This document shows, in pieces, positions 1 through 7,069 of a DNA stretch of 20,944 bases. The stretch's first letter is position 1. Each line of letters begins with the position of its first letter. Below the pieces are notes generated by a model that saw only the letters and a list, made by a program, of their open reading frames with translations, did not search any database and was not told the DNA's origin. Source of the DNA: Oribacterium sp. UBA5894 (GTDB taxonomy: Bacteria > Bacillota > Clostridia > Lachnospirales > Lachnospiraceae); contig DJEQ01000122.1 in assembly GCA_002431355.1 (NCBI GenBank), forward strand, positions 1 to 20,944, written 5' to 3'. Made by a program: the position numbers and the translations under genes.

Positions 1-166
1 GTGAGGTCACTTCATATTATCTAGAAGGTCCGATTTGGATTTTGCAGCAGCCTCTGCGTATTCCTTCTGTGAGCCATCCTGCAGGGCTCTCAGCCGCTAC
101 AGTCCACCACGTTTCTTGTGATTTCCTTTCTGAGACGCAAAGAGATGACCCTTCAGAGTATTTTTA
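1..166. other. Left-end stretch with no supportable gene
   Basis: No convincing gene is visible. On the + strand a frame is open from base 3 to a TGA at 168-170 and could be the tail of a gene starting outside the window, but its composition is not protein-like. On the - strand a 29-codon stretch (96 down to 10, stop at 7-9) has a helix-like Lys/Ala/Ser-rich composition but follows an in-frame TAG at 97-99 and has no start or ribosome binding site. A 9-bp stem (67-75 with 85-93, one mismatch) is present without a T tract. The + strand terminator at 202-229 suggests that a + strand transcript from the left ends here. Confidence 0.4.
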
Positions 167-196
167 TTGACAAGCTGTAAGAATTCAGAATATGAT
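167..196 (+). promoter_or_regulatory. Sigma-A type promoter candidate upstream of tcdA
   Basis: TTGACA (167-172, perfect -35), an 18-base spacer and TATGAT (191-196, 5 of 6 to TATAAT). Transcription would start near 203, inside the hairpin at 202-221, so the promoter and a terminator-like element are superimposed. It points at tcdA, 120 bases downstream. The match is strong, but use in the cell is inferred. Confidence 0.55.
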
Positions 197-201
197 ATGA
201 G

Positions 202-229
202 TCGCTGTCGTGAGACAGCGATTTCTTTT
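202..229 (+). terminator. Rho-independent terminator hairpin
   Basis: TCGCTGTC (202-209) pairs with GACAGCGA (214-221) as a perfect 8-bp stem around a GTGA loop, followed by TTTCTTTTT. The T tract is on the + side only, so it would stop + strand transcription coming from the left. It sits directly after the promoter at 167-196, so it could also act as an early terminator or a 5' stabilising hairpin on that transcript. Confidence 0.65.
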
Positions 230-271
230 TGTGTAGGAAGAGATGCCGTATGCTGCTCGAGGAAATGGCCT

Positions 272-300
272 TTGGGTGGAACAGGCGATGATAATATGTA
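272..300 (+). promoter_or_regulatory. Weak alternative promoter for tcdA
   Basis: TTGGGT (272-277), 17-base spacer, TATGTA (295-300), just upstream of the tcdA ribosome binding site. The match is modest. It is listed because the stronger promoter at 167-196 lies upstream of a terminator hairpin and may not serve the gene. Confidence 0.25.
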
Positions 301-315
301 TAGAAAGGGAAAACG

Positions 316-1098
316 ATGCTCAATCAGTTTTCGAGAACACAGCTGCTCCTCGGGGAGGAGGCAATGGATATTCTGAAAAATGCGCGTGTGATCATCTTTG
401 GTGTCGGGGGTGTTGGAGGCTTCGCGGCAGAGGCGCTGGCGCGTTCCGGTGTTGGAACCATCGATCTGGTGGATGATGATAAGGTATGTCTCACAAACCT
501 GAACCGTCAGATCATTGCGACTCGGAAGACCGTCGGAAAGTATAAGGCGGAGGTGATGGAGGAGCGGATTCATGAGATTAATCCGAACTGCACGGTGAAT
601 GTGCATAAGACCTTTTATCTTCCAGAGAACAGTGCAGAATTCAACTTTGCGGACTACGACTATGTGATTGATGCCGTCGATACCGTAACGGCGAAAATTC
701 AGCTTGTCATGGCCTGCCAGGAGACGGGAACCCCGATCATCAGCAGCATGGGCGCAGGGAATAAGCTGGATCCGACGAAGTTTCAGGTCGCAGATATCTA
801 TAAAACGTCCATTGATCCACTTGCGCGTGTCATGCGGCGTGAACTGAAGAAGCGTCATGTGAAGCATCTGAAGGTTGTCTATTCGACGGAACCGGCGCTT
901 CGTCCGCTGGAGGATATGGCGAACAGCTGTCGCTATCACTGCATTTGTCCGCCTGGCGCGAAGCATAAGTGCACGGATCGTCGGGACATTCCAGGGTCCA
1001 TTTCGTTTGTTCCATCGGTTGCTGGACTCATCATCGGCGGAGAGGTCATCAAGGACCTGACGAAGGCCGCATGCGCGCGGGCACGGGCCGCAGAATAA
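316..1098 (+). CDS. tcdA: tRNA threonylcarbamoyladenosine dehydratase (TcdA / ThiF-like E1)
   Basis: This 260-residue protein is an E1-like adenylating enzyme. In the known family it uses ATP to cyclise the t6A base at tRNA position 37 to ct6A in the cytoplasm. The glycine-rich nucleotide loop GVGGVGG is at residues 29-35, followed by the DLVDDDKVCLTNLNRQ block typical of ThiF/MoeB/TcdA near residues 50-65. The motif PGSISFVPSVAGLIIGGEV (226-244) is diagnostic for TcdA rather than ThiF or MoeB. A Cys-rich insert with C205, C209, C211 and C219 precedes it, as I recall from other Firmicutes TcdA proteins, and may bind a metal. The ATG at 316 is chosen because AAAGGGAAA precedes it. The gene is monocistronic, with a terminator 25 bases downstream. 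Confidence 0.93.
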   Translation: MLNQFSRTQLLLGEEAMDILKNARVIIFGVGGVGGFAAEALARSGVGTIDLVDDDKVCLTNLNRQIIATRKTVGKYKAEVMEERIHEINPNCTVNVHKTFYLPENSAEFNFADYDYVIDAVDTVTAKIQLVMACQETGTPIISSMGAGNKLDPTKFQVADIYKTSIDPLARVMRRELKKRHVKHLKVVYSTEPALRPLEDMANSCRYHCICPPGAKHKCTDRRDIPGSISFVPSVAGLIIGGEVIKDLTKAACARARAAE

Positions 1099-1123
1099 AA
1101 TCATTTATATAGAATCATTTTTT

Positions 1124-1166
1124 AAAAGCGCACTTCCTGAAGCTCTGTCAGGAGGTGCGCTTTTTT
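1124..1166 (+). terminator. Rho-independent terminator after tcdA
   Basis: A long stem joins GCGCAC (1128-1133) to GTGCGC (1155-1160) and TCCTGA (1135-1140) to TCAGGA (1148-1153), with a G-T wobble between them and a short AGCTCTG loop. A run of six T follows, and AAAA precedes the stem. Confidence 0.92.
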
Positions 1167-1188
1167 ATGTTCGTCACGATTTTGTGCA

Positions 1189-1231
1189 ATATGCATAATG
1201 AGTTTTTCTGCATATGGCAAATGACATGTCA
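1189..1231. promoter_or_regulatory. Two dyads, candidate operator of the desulfidase operon
   Basis: ATATGCA (1189-1195) and TGCATAT (1209-1215) form a perfect 7-bp inverted repeat with 13 bases between. A separate perfect 10-bp palindrome, TGACATGTCA, lies at 1222-1231 and overlaps the candidate -35. Such paired dyads in a short intergenic region suit a dimeric regulator, but the regulator is unknown and no regulator gene is adjacent. Confidence 0.4.
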
Positions 1232-1250
1232 AAATGATGAAGAGTGTGAT
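1221..1250 (+). promoter_or_regulatory. Promoter candidate for the desulfidase operon
   Basis: ATGACA (1221-1226, 5 of 6 to TTGACA), an 18-base spacer, TGTGAT (1245-1250). An overlapping TAAGAT at 1250-1255 is an alternative -10. The -35 lies within the palindrome TGACATGTCA, which would suit repression. Confidence 0.4.
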
Positions 1251-1274
1251 AAGATGAGACCATAGAATGTCGAG

Positions 1275-1281
1275 AAGGAGG
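1275..1281 (+). promoter_or_regulatory. Ribosome binding site that decides the desulfidase start
   Basis: AAGGAGG is only 2 bases from the ATG at 1284 but 8 bases from the ATG at 1290 and 11 from that at 1293, so 1290 is the better start. Confidence 0.7.
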
Positions 1282-1289
1282 AAATGCGT

Positions 1290-2603
1290 ATGATGAAGCT
1301 GAGTCAATGGGAGTATGAAAACTACACAGCGATCCTGCGCGAGGAACTGATTCCGGCCATGGGCTGTACGGAACCGATTGCCATTGCCTATGCGGCAGCC
1401 GTGACACGGAAGCTTCTGGGAGAGATGCCGACGCACATTACGGTGAACTGTTCCGGCAACATGATCAAGAACGTGAAGGGCGTGACCGTACCGAATTCCG
1501 GTGGTCAGAAGGGCATTGAGGTCGCGGCCATCCTCGGCATGGTCGGGGGTGACCCGAACCGGAAGCTCGAGGTCATCGCGGGTGTGACGGATGAAGATCG
1601 GGAAGCGTGCAGAGACATTGCCGCGAGCGGTATCTGTGAGGTGAACCTGGCGGAACAGGTGCCGAATCTGTACATTGAGGTCTGCATGCAATCCGAGGCG
1701 CATACGGCCTGTGTCCGCATTGCCCATCACCATACGGAAATCGTATATATGGAGAAGGATCGAAAGGTGCTTCAGGATGTGGAAAATGAGGTGATGGAAG
1801 AGACGGCCTCCGGCATTACGCGGGCAGATCGAAGAAAGATGAGTCTCGAAGGGCTGCTCACGTATGCGGATACCGTGGATCTCGCAGAGGTTCGAGACAT
1901 CCTCCAGCGCCAGATCGAGATGAATTCCGCCATTTCACAGGAGGGCCTCGACAATGCCTGGGGTGCCGAAATCGGAAAGACGATCCTCGAAAACTGGGGA
2001 AGCGATGTACGGACCACGGCCTGTGCTGCAGCAGCTGCGGGCTCCGATGCGCGTATGAGTGGCTGTCCTCTTCCGGTGGTCATCAATTCAGGATCTGGAA
2101 ATCAGGGCATCACCGTGACCATGCCGGTGCTCGTCTATGCACGGGAGTGGCACATTTCGGAGGAGAAAATGGAGCGGGCGCTGCTCGTAAGTAATCTCGT
2201 ATCCATCTATATCAAGCATTACATCGGCGCACTTTCCGCCTTCTGCGGTGCCGTCAGTGCCTCCTGTGGTGCCGGTGCCGGTATCACCTATCTGTCCGGT
2301 GGTGATTACCCGCACATCGGACGTACCATTACCAACACCATTGCCAATGTTGGCGGCATTGTCTGTGATGGCGCAAAGCCAAGCTGTGCAGCGAAGATCG
2401 CGGCCTCGGTTCATGCAGCGTTGCTGGCCCACTATATGAGTGTGAGCGACAAGCAGTTCAAGGCCGGTGAAGGCATTGTGGAAAAGGACGTGGAGGAGAC
2501 CATTAAGAATATGGGCTATATCGGAAGAGTCGGGATGAAGTCGACGGATAAGGAAATTCTGAATGTCATGATCGATAAGGCCGATGTGAATTCGAATCTG
2601 TAG
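1290..2603 (+). CDS. L-cysteine desulfidase / serine dehydratase alpha-like protein (UPF0597, YhaM/CyuA family)
   Basis: This 437-residue cytosolic enzyme belongs to the UPF0597 family. Studied members (E. coli CyuA/YhaM, archaeal L-cysteine desulfidase) use an oxygen-sensitive [4Fe-4S] cluster to convert L-cysteine to pyruvate, ammonia and hydrogen sulfide. Family hallmarks visible here are GCTEPIAIAYA at 25-35 (C26), a SGSGNQG glycine motif at 267-273, and the C-terminal cysteines C319, C326, C359 and C366, three of which are the likely cluster ligands. The stretch SGGDYPHIGRTITNTIANV (336-354) is typical. The start at 1290 is set by AAGGAGG; the ATG at 1284 would add two residues. It is the first gene of an operon with a YfcC-type carrier and an M20 hydrolase. 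L-serine or a related beta-substituted amino acid remains possible as substrate. Confidence 0.88.
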   Translation: MMKLSQWEYENYTAILREELIPAMGCTEPIAIAYAAAVTRKLLGEMPTHITVNCSGNMIKNVKGVTVPNSGGQKGIEVAAILGMVGGDPNRKLEVIAGVTDEDREACRDIAASGICEVNLAEQVPNLYIEVCMQSEAHTACVRIAHHHTEIVYMEKDRKVLQDVENEVMEETASGITRADRRKMSLEGLLTYADTVDLAEVRDILQRQIEMNSAISQEGLDNAWGAEIGKTILENWGSDVRTTACAAAAAGSDARMSGCPLPVVINSGSGNQGITVTMPVLVYAREWHISEEKMERALLVSNLVSIYIKHYIGALSAFCGAVSASCGAGAGITYLSGGDYPHIGRTITNTIANVGGIVCDGAKPSCAAKIAASVHAALLAHYMSVSDKQFKAGEGIVEKDVEETIKNMGYIGRVGMKSTDKEILNVMIDKADVNSNL

Positions 2604-2639
2604 CATTGGAATCAGTAGCTTTTCAAGTGGGAGTATGAA

Positions 2640-4049
2640 ATGAGTGAAAACGTAAAAAAAGAGAAAAAACGTGGATCGATCAATGCCTTTGTGATCGTCT
2701 TTCTGGTGATTGTCGCCTGTTATATTCTGTCGCTTTTTATCAGTCCGGGAGCCTTTGACCGCGAGGTGCTGAATGGGCGGACCGTCGTGATCGCCGATTC
2801 CTTCCATGCGACGGAAAAGACGTATCTGGGGCCGCAGGCAATTTTCCAGGCAGTGCCAAATGGACTGGTGTCGTCGGCAGGCATGATGTTCCTGGTCATG
2901 CTGGTCGCCGGATGCATTGAAATCTACAAGGAGACAGGGGCACTCAATAAGGGAGTTGCACGGATCCTTGCAAAGTCCGATACCGTCGGAGCGGAGAAGA
3001 TTCTTGTACTGATCATGATCATCTTCGGTGCGCTCGGAGGATTCCTTGGCTGGAATGAGCAGATTGTGCCGTTTATTCCGATCGTGCTGTCCCTGTGTCT
3101 CGCGCTCGGATACGACCTGATGACCGGTATTGCGTGCTCTGCAATGATCGATATGATCAGTTTCTCCTTCTCACCGACGAGTGTATATACCGTGGGCATA
3201 TCCGACGAAATTGCTGAGCTTCCGATGTTTTCCGGCTTCACCTTCCGCCTGATCCTGCTCTGCATCGCAGACCTTATCATCATCCTGTATGTTCTTCGCT
3301 ACGCGCGTGGCGTACGGAATGGAAAAATAAAATCCATCACAGCGGATCTCAGTACAGACCGATTCCGCGTGGATTATTCTGAAGAAATGAAGGAACCGCT
3401 GACAAAAGGACAGAGCCTGTCGCTCCTTTTCTTCCTGGTAATTTTTATCGTCGCGATTGCAGGCGTTGCAAAGTTCGGCTGGTCGATGAATGATCTGTCG
3501 GCCTGCTTCCTGTTTACCGCCATCGTTGCCGGTCTTATGAACCGAATGGCACCCGATGCCATCGTCAATGCCATCTGCGCCGGAGCGAAGGATGGTCTCG
3601 TGCCGGCCCTCGTGATCGGTCTTGCACGTGGCATCCAGTGGATTCTCACGGAGTCAGGCATCATTGACCCGATCATTTATGGCATTTCGCGTCCACTGAA
3701 GAATCTGCCGGGGGCCTTTGCAGCGATTGCCGTCATGTTTGTCATCGCCATTTTCAATGGTCTCATCACCTCTGGCTCTGCGAAGGCCATGGCACTGATG
3801 CCGATTCTGATTCCGCTTGCCGATATCATCGGCATGACACGACAGACCATGATTCTCGCCTTCCAGTTTGGCGATGGACTGACGAATTCACTGTGGTTTA
3901 CCAGTGGTACTTTACTTATTTTCCTGACGATTGCAGGTATTCCACTCAAAAAATGGTGGAAGTTTGTCACGCCACTGATTTCCATCCTTTTTGTGGTCTG
4001 TGTCATTGCCCTGATTGTGGCGACGAAGATTCAGTACGGACCATTCTAA
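2640..4049 (+). CDS. YfcC-family membrane carrier (C4-dicarboxylate anaerobic carrier superfamily)
   Basis: A 469-residue polytopic membrane protein with about 12 hydrophobic segments, starting just after a basic Lys/Arg-rich N-terminus (residues 1-12). Length and pattern fit the YfcC/DcuC/AbgT-like group of secondary carriers. Recognisable blocks are GFLGWNEQIVPFIPI near 134-148, SFSFSPTSVYT near 174-184, and the re-entrant-type FNGLITSGSAKAMALMPI near 376-393, with a second copy-like GDGLTNSLWFTSGT near 415-428. These two Ser/Gly/Asn-rich segments are the probable substrate and ion sites. GTGGGAG (2626-2632) precedes the ATG by 7 bases. It lies 36 bases after the desulfidase and before the M20 hydrolase, so it probably imports the hydrolase substrate or an amino-acid derivative; the exact substrate cannot be read from sequence. 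Confidence 0.85.
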   Translation: MSENVKKEKKRGSINAFVIVFLVIVACYILSLFISPGAFDREVLNGRTVVIADSFHATEKTYLGPQAIFQAVPNGLVSSAGMMFLVMLVAGCIEIYKETGALNKGVARILAKSDTVGAEKILVLIMIIFGALGGFLGWNEQIVPFIPIVLSLCLALGYDLMTGIACSAMIDMISFSFSPTSVYTVGISDEIAELPMFSGFTFRLILLCIADLIIILYVLRYARGVRNGKIKSITADLSTDRFRVDYSEEMKEPLTKGQSLSLLFFLVIFIVAIAGVAKFGWSMNDLSACFLFTAIVAGLMNRMAPDAIVNAICAGAKDGLVPALVIGLARGIQWILTESGIIDPIIYGISRPLKNLPGAFAAIAVMFVIAIFNGLITSGSAKAMALMPILIPLADIIGMTRQTMILAFQFGDGLTNSLWFTSGTLLIFLTIAGIPLKKWWKFVTPLISILFVVCVIALIVATKIQYGPF

Positions 4050-4151
4050 GTATGCAGCCTTCCGTTTTTCGATCTTTTTGTGAAGAGCGGAAGAAGCATC
4101 TTGCGTCGAGGCCATTTATGTGGCATACCATTCATGAGGAGGAACGATCGA

Positions 4152-5330
4152 ATGGATGTTATCAAAGAAGGAACGAAGCTGCAGGACGAGCTCGTGGAGC
4201 TTCGTCGCTATTTCCATGCACACCCGGAGCGGTCATGGGAAGAAGTGAATACACAGAAAAAAATCATGGAGTATCTGGAAAAACTCGGAATTCCGTGCCA
4301 GAAGTCCAGTAAAACCGGCGTCATTGCGACCATCCGAGGACCACATTCTTCAGATAAAATCCTCGGGATTCGTGCAGATATCGATGCACTTCCGGTGACC
4401 GAGCAGACGGCTTGCGCCTGGAAGTCGGAAAATGAAGGAACGATGCATGCCTGTGGCCATGATACACACATTACCATGCTGCTCGGTGCGGCGAAGCTTC
4501 TGAAGCAGATGGAGGAGGAGCTCACCATCACGGTACGTCTTCTGTTCCAGCCGGCCGAGGAGTGCATCGAGAACAGCGGCGCAGCACTGATGAAGGAGGA
4601 TCCGGCGCTGCTCGCATGTGATCGTCTGATTGCCATGCACATCTGGAGTAAGATTCCGGCTGGCTATGCTTCTCTTCGCTATGGGCCTGTGATGTCGGCC
4701 GCGGATACCTTCGATCTCTATGTGAAGGGGAAGGGCGGACATGGCGCACTGCCGCAGCAGACCATTGATCCGATTGTGGCGGCGTCGGAGCTGGTGCTTT
4801 CCATGCAGCGCGTGGTGGCGCGGGAACTGAATCCGCTGGAGCCATCGGTCATCAGCATTACCTCGTTCCAGTCTGGAACCACCTCCAATGTCATCCCGGC
4901 GGATGCCCATCTCATGGGAACCGCACGGACCTTCAGCCCGGAGATTCGTGACCAGTATCCGGACATCATTCGGCGTGTTGCCAAAGGTGTCGGTGAGGCG
5001 ACCCGTACGGAGATTGAAGTGGATTACCATTTCGGACCACCACCAATGATCAATGATGATGCATGCGTGGATACTGGACGAAGAGCGGCCGAGACCGTTT
5101 TCGGAAAGGACCATCTCACGGACTGGGAGCTGCAGATGGGTGGAGAGGATTTCGCAAAATATCCGCAGGAAAAGTGCATACTGCTTCTCGGTGGCGGCTG
5201 GCCAGAGGAGGAACGCCGCTTCCCGCAGCATAGTCCGTTCTTCGACATCGATGAGCGGGCACTGTCGCTCGGTGTGGAGTACTTCGTTGAATACGTACAG
5301 GAGTATCAGAAGGAGCTTGCGAATCGCTGA
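4152..5330 (+). CDS. M20D-family amidohydrolase (aminoacylase / N-acyl-amino acid deacylase type)
   Basis: This 392-residue cytosolic metalloenzyme shows the M20D layout: a catalytic domain interrupted by a dimerisation lid. Seen motifs are FHAHPERSWEE (21-31), GIRADIDALPVTEQT (72-86), HACGHDTH (99-106), QPAEE (133-137), MHIW (162-165), KGGHGALP (194-201), GGEDF (330-334) and QHSPFFDIDE (359-368). Predicted metal ligands are C101, H103, E137, H163 and H360; the Cys ligand points to the aminoacylase/IAA-amino-acid hydrolase branch rather than di- or tripeptidases. AGGAGG at 4137-4142 is 9 bases from this ATG, which is preferred over an in-frame ATG at 4080. The 102-base gap after the carrier has only a weak CTTCCG/CGGAAG dyad. 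Being last in an operon with a cysteine desulfidase suggests N-acyl-cysteine or another cysteine conjugate as substrate; this is inference. Confidence 0.88.
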   Translation: MDVIKEGTKLQDELVELRRYFHAHPERSWEEVNTQKKIMEYLEKLGIPCQKSSKTGVIATIRGPHSSDKILGIRADIDALPVTEQTACAWKSENEGTMHACGHDTHITMLLGAAKLLKQMEEELTITVRLLFQPAEECIENSGAALMKEDPALLACDRLIAMHIWSKIPAGYASLRYGPVMSAADTFDLYVKGKGGHGALPQQTIDPIVAASELVLSMQRVVARELNPLEPSVISITSFQSGTTSNVIPADAHLMGTARTFSPEIRDQYPDIIRRVAKGVGEATRTEIEVDYHFGPPPMINDDACVDTGRRAAETVFGKDHLTDWELQMGGEDFAKYPQEKCILLLGGGWPEEERRFPQHSPFFDIDERALSLGVEYFVEYVQEYQKELANR

Positions 5331-5352
5331 GATATCACGATGAAGTATAATA

Positions 5353-5390
5353 GAAAAGGACGACCGCAGGTTCATGCGGCCGTCCTTTTC
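5353..5390. terminator. Bidirectional terminator between convergent operons
   Basis: GAAAAGGACG (5353-5362) pairs with CGTCCTTTTC (5381-5390), and CCGCA (5364-5368) with TGCGG (5375-5379), leaving single unpaired A and C opposite each other and a short loop. A-rich and T-rich ends make it work from either side. It closes the M20 operon (+) and the tad operon (-). Confidence 0.85.
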
Positions 5391-5419
5391 TGCTGTCTTA
5401 CTGTTGCAGCTGCAGCTGC

Positions 5420-6829
5420 TCAGTCATCCGGCAGCCTCGCCATGAGATGGTCGAGCACGATGACGACGAGGATCCCGGCCTCCAGTGCCAGTACGAGTGG
5501 AAGCATATGGCGAAGCACGAGACCGCCCTTCAGAAACCAGATGAGTCCTGGAATCAGAATCATCAGAGCGACGGACAGGAGTGTTTTTGCTTTTAAAGAG
5601 CTCTGATTCTGCTCGGTGGACAGCGTTTCCTTCAGTGTGGATTTCTCCGCCCTTTTTTGGATGGAAGCATCCGTACCGTCCTCGTTTTTTCGGTGGAAAA
5701 GTGAAAAATGCTTTTTGGATTTGGGCGCAGCTGTCAGAGAAGAAATCTGTACTCCAGGCGAAGTATTTTCTCCGAGACTCGTATAAGATCGGTTTGGTGC
5801 GGCTCCAAGAAGGCCGAATTCTGTATTCTCGGTGTGGTGAAAAGCGTTTCCACCGTTTATACTCGCGCTGGCTTCAGATGGTGGATCAGCTTCATGTATG
5901 GAGTGGACACCGGATGATGGCGCAGATTTCTGCAGCGTTTTCACGGTGTTACTGTAGTCATCTTCTCCATAATCCGAGTGGAAGGTGATATTTTCATGGG
6001 AAGAGGATTCCTGTGTGCATGGAGAGGCAGAGGATAAGCCAGATGCCGTCGGAGGAGTCTCTTCGAGACCGGCATCGATCGGACGGAAAATGCCATCGGT
6101 GGAAATCATGCGGGACCGTCGAGCGGCTTCCTGCGCGTGAGCATGGTTGGATTTAGACGAAGCGAAAGTCTGCGTCGGACCCTCGTCTGTGCCAGCAGGA
6201 GAGAAGGTCCCCTGTGTGCCTGGCATTCCTCCGCCTCGTTCAAGCTGAAGTATGCGTTCTCGTTCGAGATTCTGTCGGCAGATGCGCAGCAGATTCTCCA
6301 TCACAAGAAATTCCTTCATGGATTCATTGTAGAGTGTGTAGCCCATCACGACGACGCGGTCTTCGTTATAGTCGATGTGCTTCAGAAGCCAGGCAATAAG
6401 CGCCTTCAGGGCCTCATGAAAGGACGCGCGATAGCCAGGCACCAGTGTAAAGAGCCACTGCATCTTCTCTGCATCATAGAAGATCGCAGAGGGATCCAAA
6501 AGAACAAGCTCCTCTGAAAGAAAATATTCTTCGAGATGCGCGAGAAGTGCATGAATCTGCTCCATGAGCGCAGCCAGCGGACGGGCACGGAGCTTTTGAC
6601 CGGAGAAGCGGCTCGCCATGGATTCCAGTCCGGAAATTTCATATTCGAGGGTACAGGAGCTTTCGCCCTCGTCGATGCGGATCGCCACGGGCAGTGTTCC
6701 TGGAATGCTTGCTTCACGGAGCAGGCGAAGCTCATAGGAGGCAGAATCGATGGTCTGCTGCGGAATACGCATATAACTGTGACGGAGCGTATGCTCGTAG
6801 GTGATACGCTCCAGAATGGTTTCACTCAT
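5420..6829 (-). CDS. DUF6382 protein with C-terminal membrane hairpin (Tad accessory)
   Basis: A 469-residue protein, last in the tad operon. Residues about 1-185 resemble the DUF6382 domain found in Firmicutes Tad loci; the stretch around SEELVLLDPSAIFYD followed by a W/F-rich strand recalls the EssB/YukC pseudokinase fold, which is my inference. Residues about 200-400 are a low-complexity Ser/Thr/Glu/His-rich linker. Two hydrophobic segments near the C-terminus (about 413-435 and 440-462) predict a membrane hairpin, so the N-domain would be cytoplasmic and tethered from its C-terminal end. Related proteins often end in an FHA domain, which I do not see here. The start at 6829 is fixed by AAGGAGAA nearby and the MSETILERI N-terminus; it overlaps the previous gene by 8 bases. 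Its role is unknown; assembly or regulation of the Tad machine is plausible. Confidence 0.75.
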   Translation of the reverse strand: MSETILERITYEHTLRHSYMRIPQQTIDSASYELRLLREASIPGTLPVAIRIDEGESSCTLEYEISGLESMASRFSGQKLRARPLAALMEQIHALLAHLEEYFLSEELVLLDPSAIFYDAEKMQWLFTLVPGYRASFHEALKALIAWLLKHIDYNEDRVVVMGYTLYNESMKEFLVMENLLRICRQNLERERILQLERGGGMPGTQGTFSPAGTDEGPTQTFASSKSNHAHAQEAARRSRMISTDGIFRPIDAGLEETPPTASGLSSASPCTQESSSHENITFHSDYGEDDYSNTVKTLQKSAPSSGVHSIHEADPPSEASASINGGNAFHHTENTEFGLLGAAPNRSYTSLGENTSPGVQISSLTAAPKSKKHFSLFHRKNEDGTDASIQKRAEKSTLKETLSTEQNQSSLKAKTLLSVALMILIPGLIWFLKGGLVLRHMLPLVLALEAGILVVIVLDHLMARLPDD

Positions 6830-7061
6830 GATGTTCTCCTTCTGCCGGATCCTGGTCCTGCTCAAACAGGGTAGCCACACGGATGAATTTTTCTGGCTGA
6901 AATTCCTTTGTCCCTTCTGGAAGATGACTCTCAATTTCGGTTTCAAGTGCAGCGCGTGTAAAGCCATTGATTTTTGACTGCAGCTTCATGGCGCCGGTCA
7001 GGATCGTTGCGATGACCAGCAGAATCATTGAAAAAATATAGGCGGCTTCAAGGGTATACAT
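6822..7061 (-). CDS. Small single-pass membrane protein in tad operon
   Basis: This 79-residue protein begins MYTLEAAYIFSMILLVIAT, giving one N-terminal transmembrane helix (about 5-25) and a polar, acidic C-terminal tail with no cysteines. GGAGATCTT precedes the ATG at 7061. The N-terminal TLEAAYIF segment resembles the T-x-E-A start of TadE-type pseudopilins, but with almost no leader. The gene overlaps the following DUF6382 gene by 8 bases and follows prepilin peptidase 2 by 8 bases, so translation is probably coupled. I know similar small proteins at this place in Firmicutes Tad loci but no assigned function. A minor pseudopilin or an assembly subunit is possible. Confidence 0.72.
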   Translation of the reverse strand: MYTLEAAYIFSMILLVIATILTGAMKLQSKINGFTRAALETEIESHLPEGTKEFQPEKFIRVATLFEQDQDPAEGEHHE

Positions 7062-7069
7062 AAGATCTC

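Noticed and set aside
271..289. GGGTGGAACAGGCGATG, reminiscent of a T-box anticodon-binding sequence
   Set aside because: No specifier stem or terminator follows, and tcdA is not a T-box-type gene; the likeness is partial.
97..1104. 335-codon open frame on the - strand opposite tcdA, continuing after a TAG as a 29-codon peptide-like stretch to base 7
   Set aside because: It is antisense to a clear tcdA, has no start signal, and its protein lacks any domain pattern. Only the last 29 codons look protein-like, and they are too short to support.
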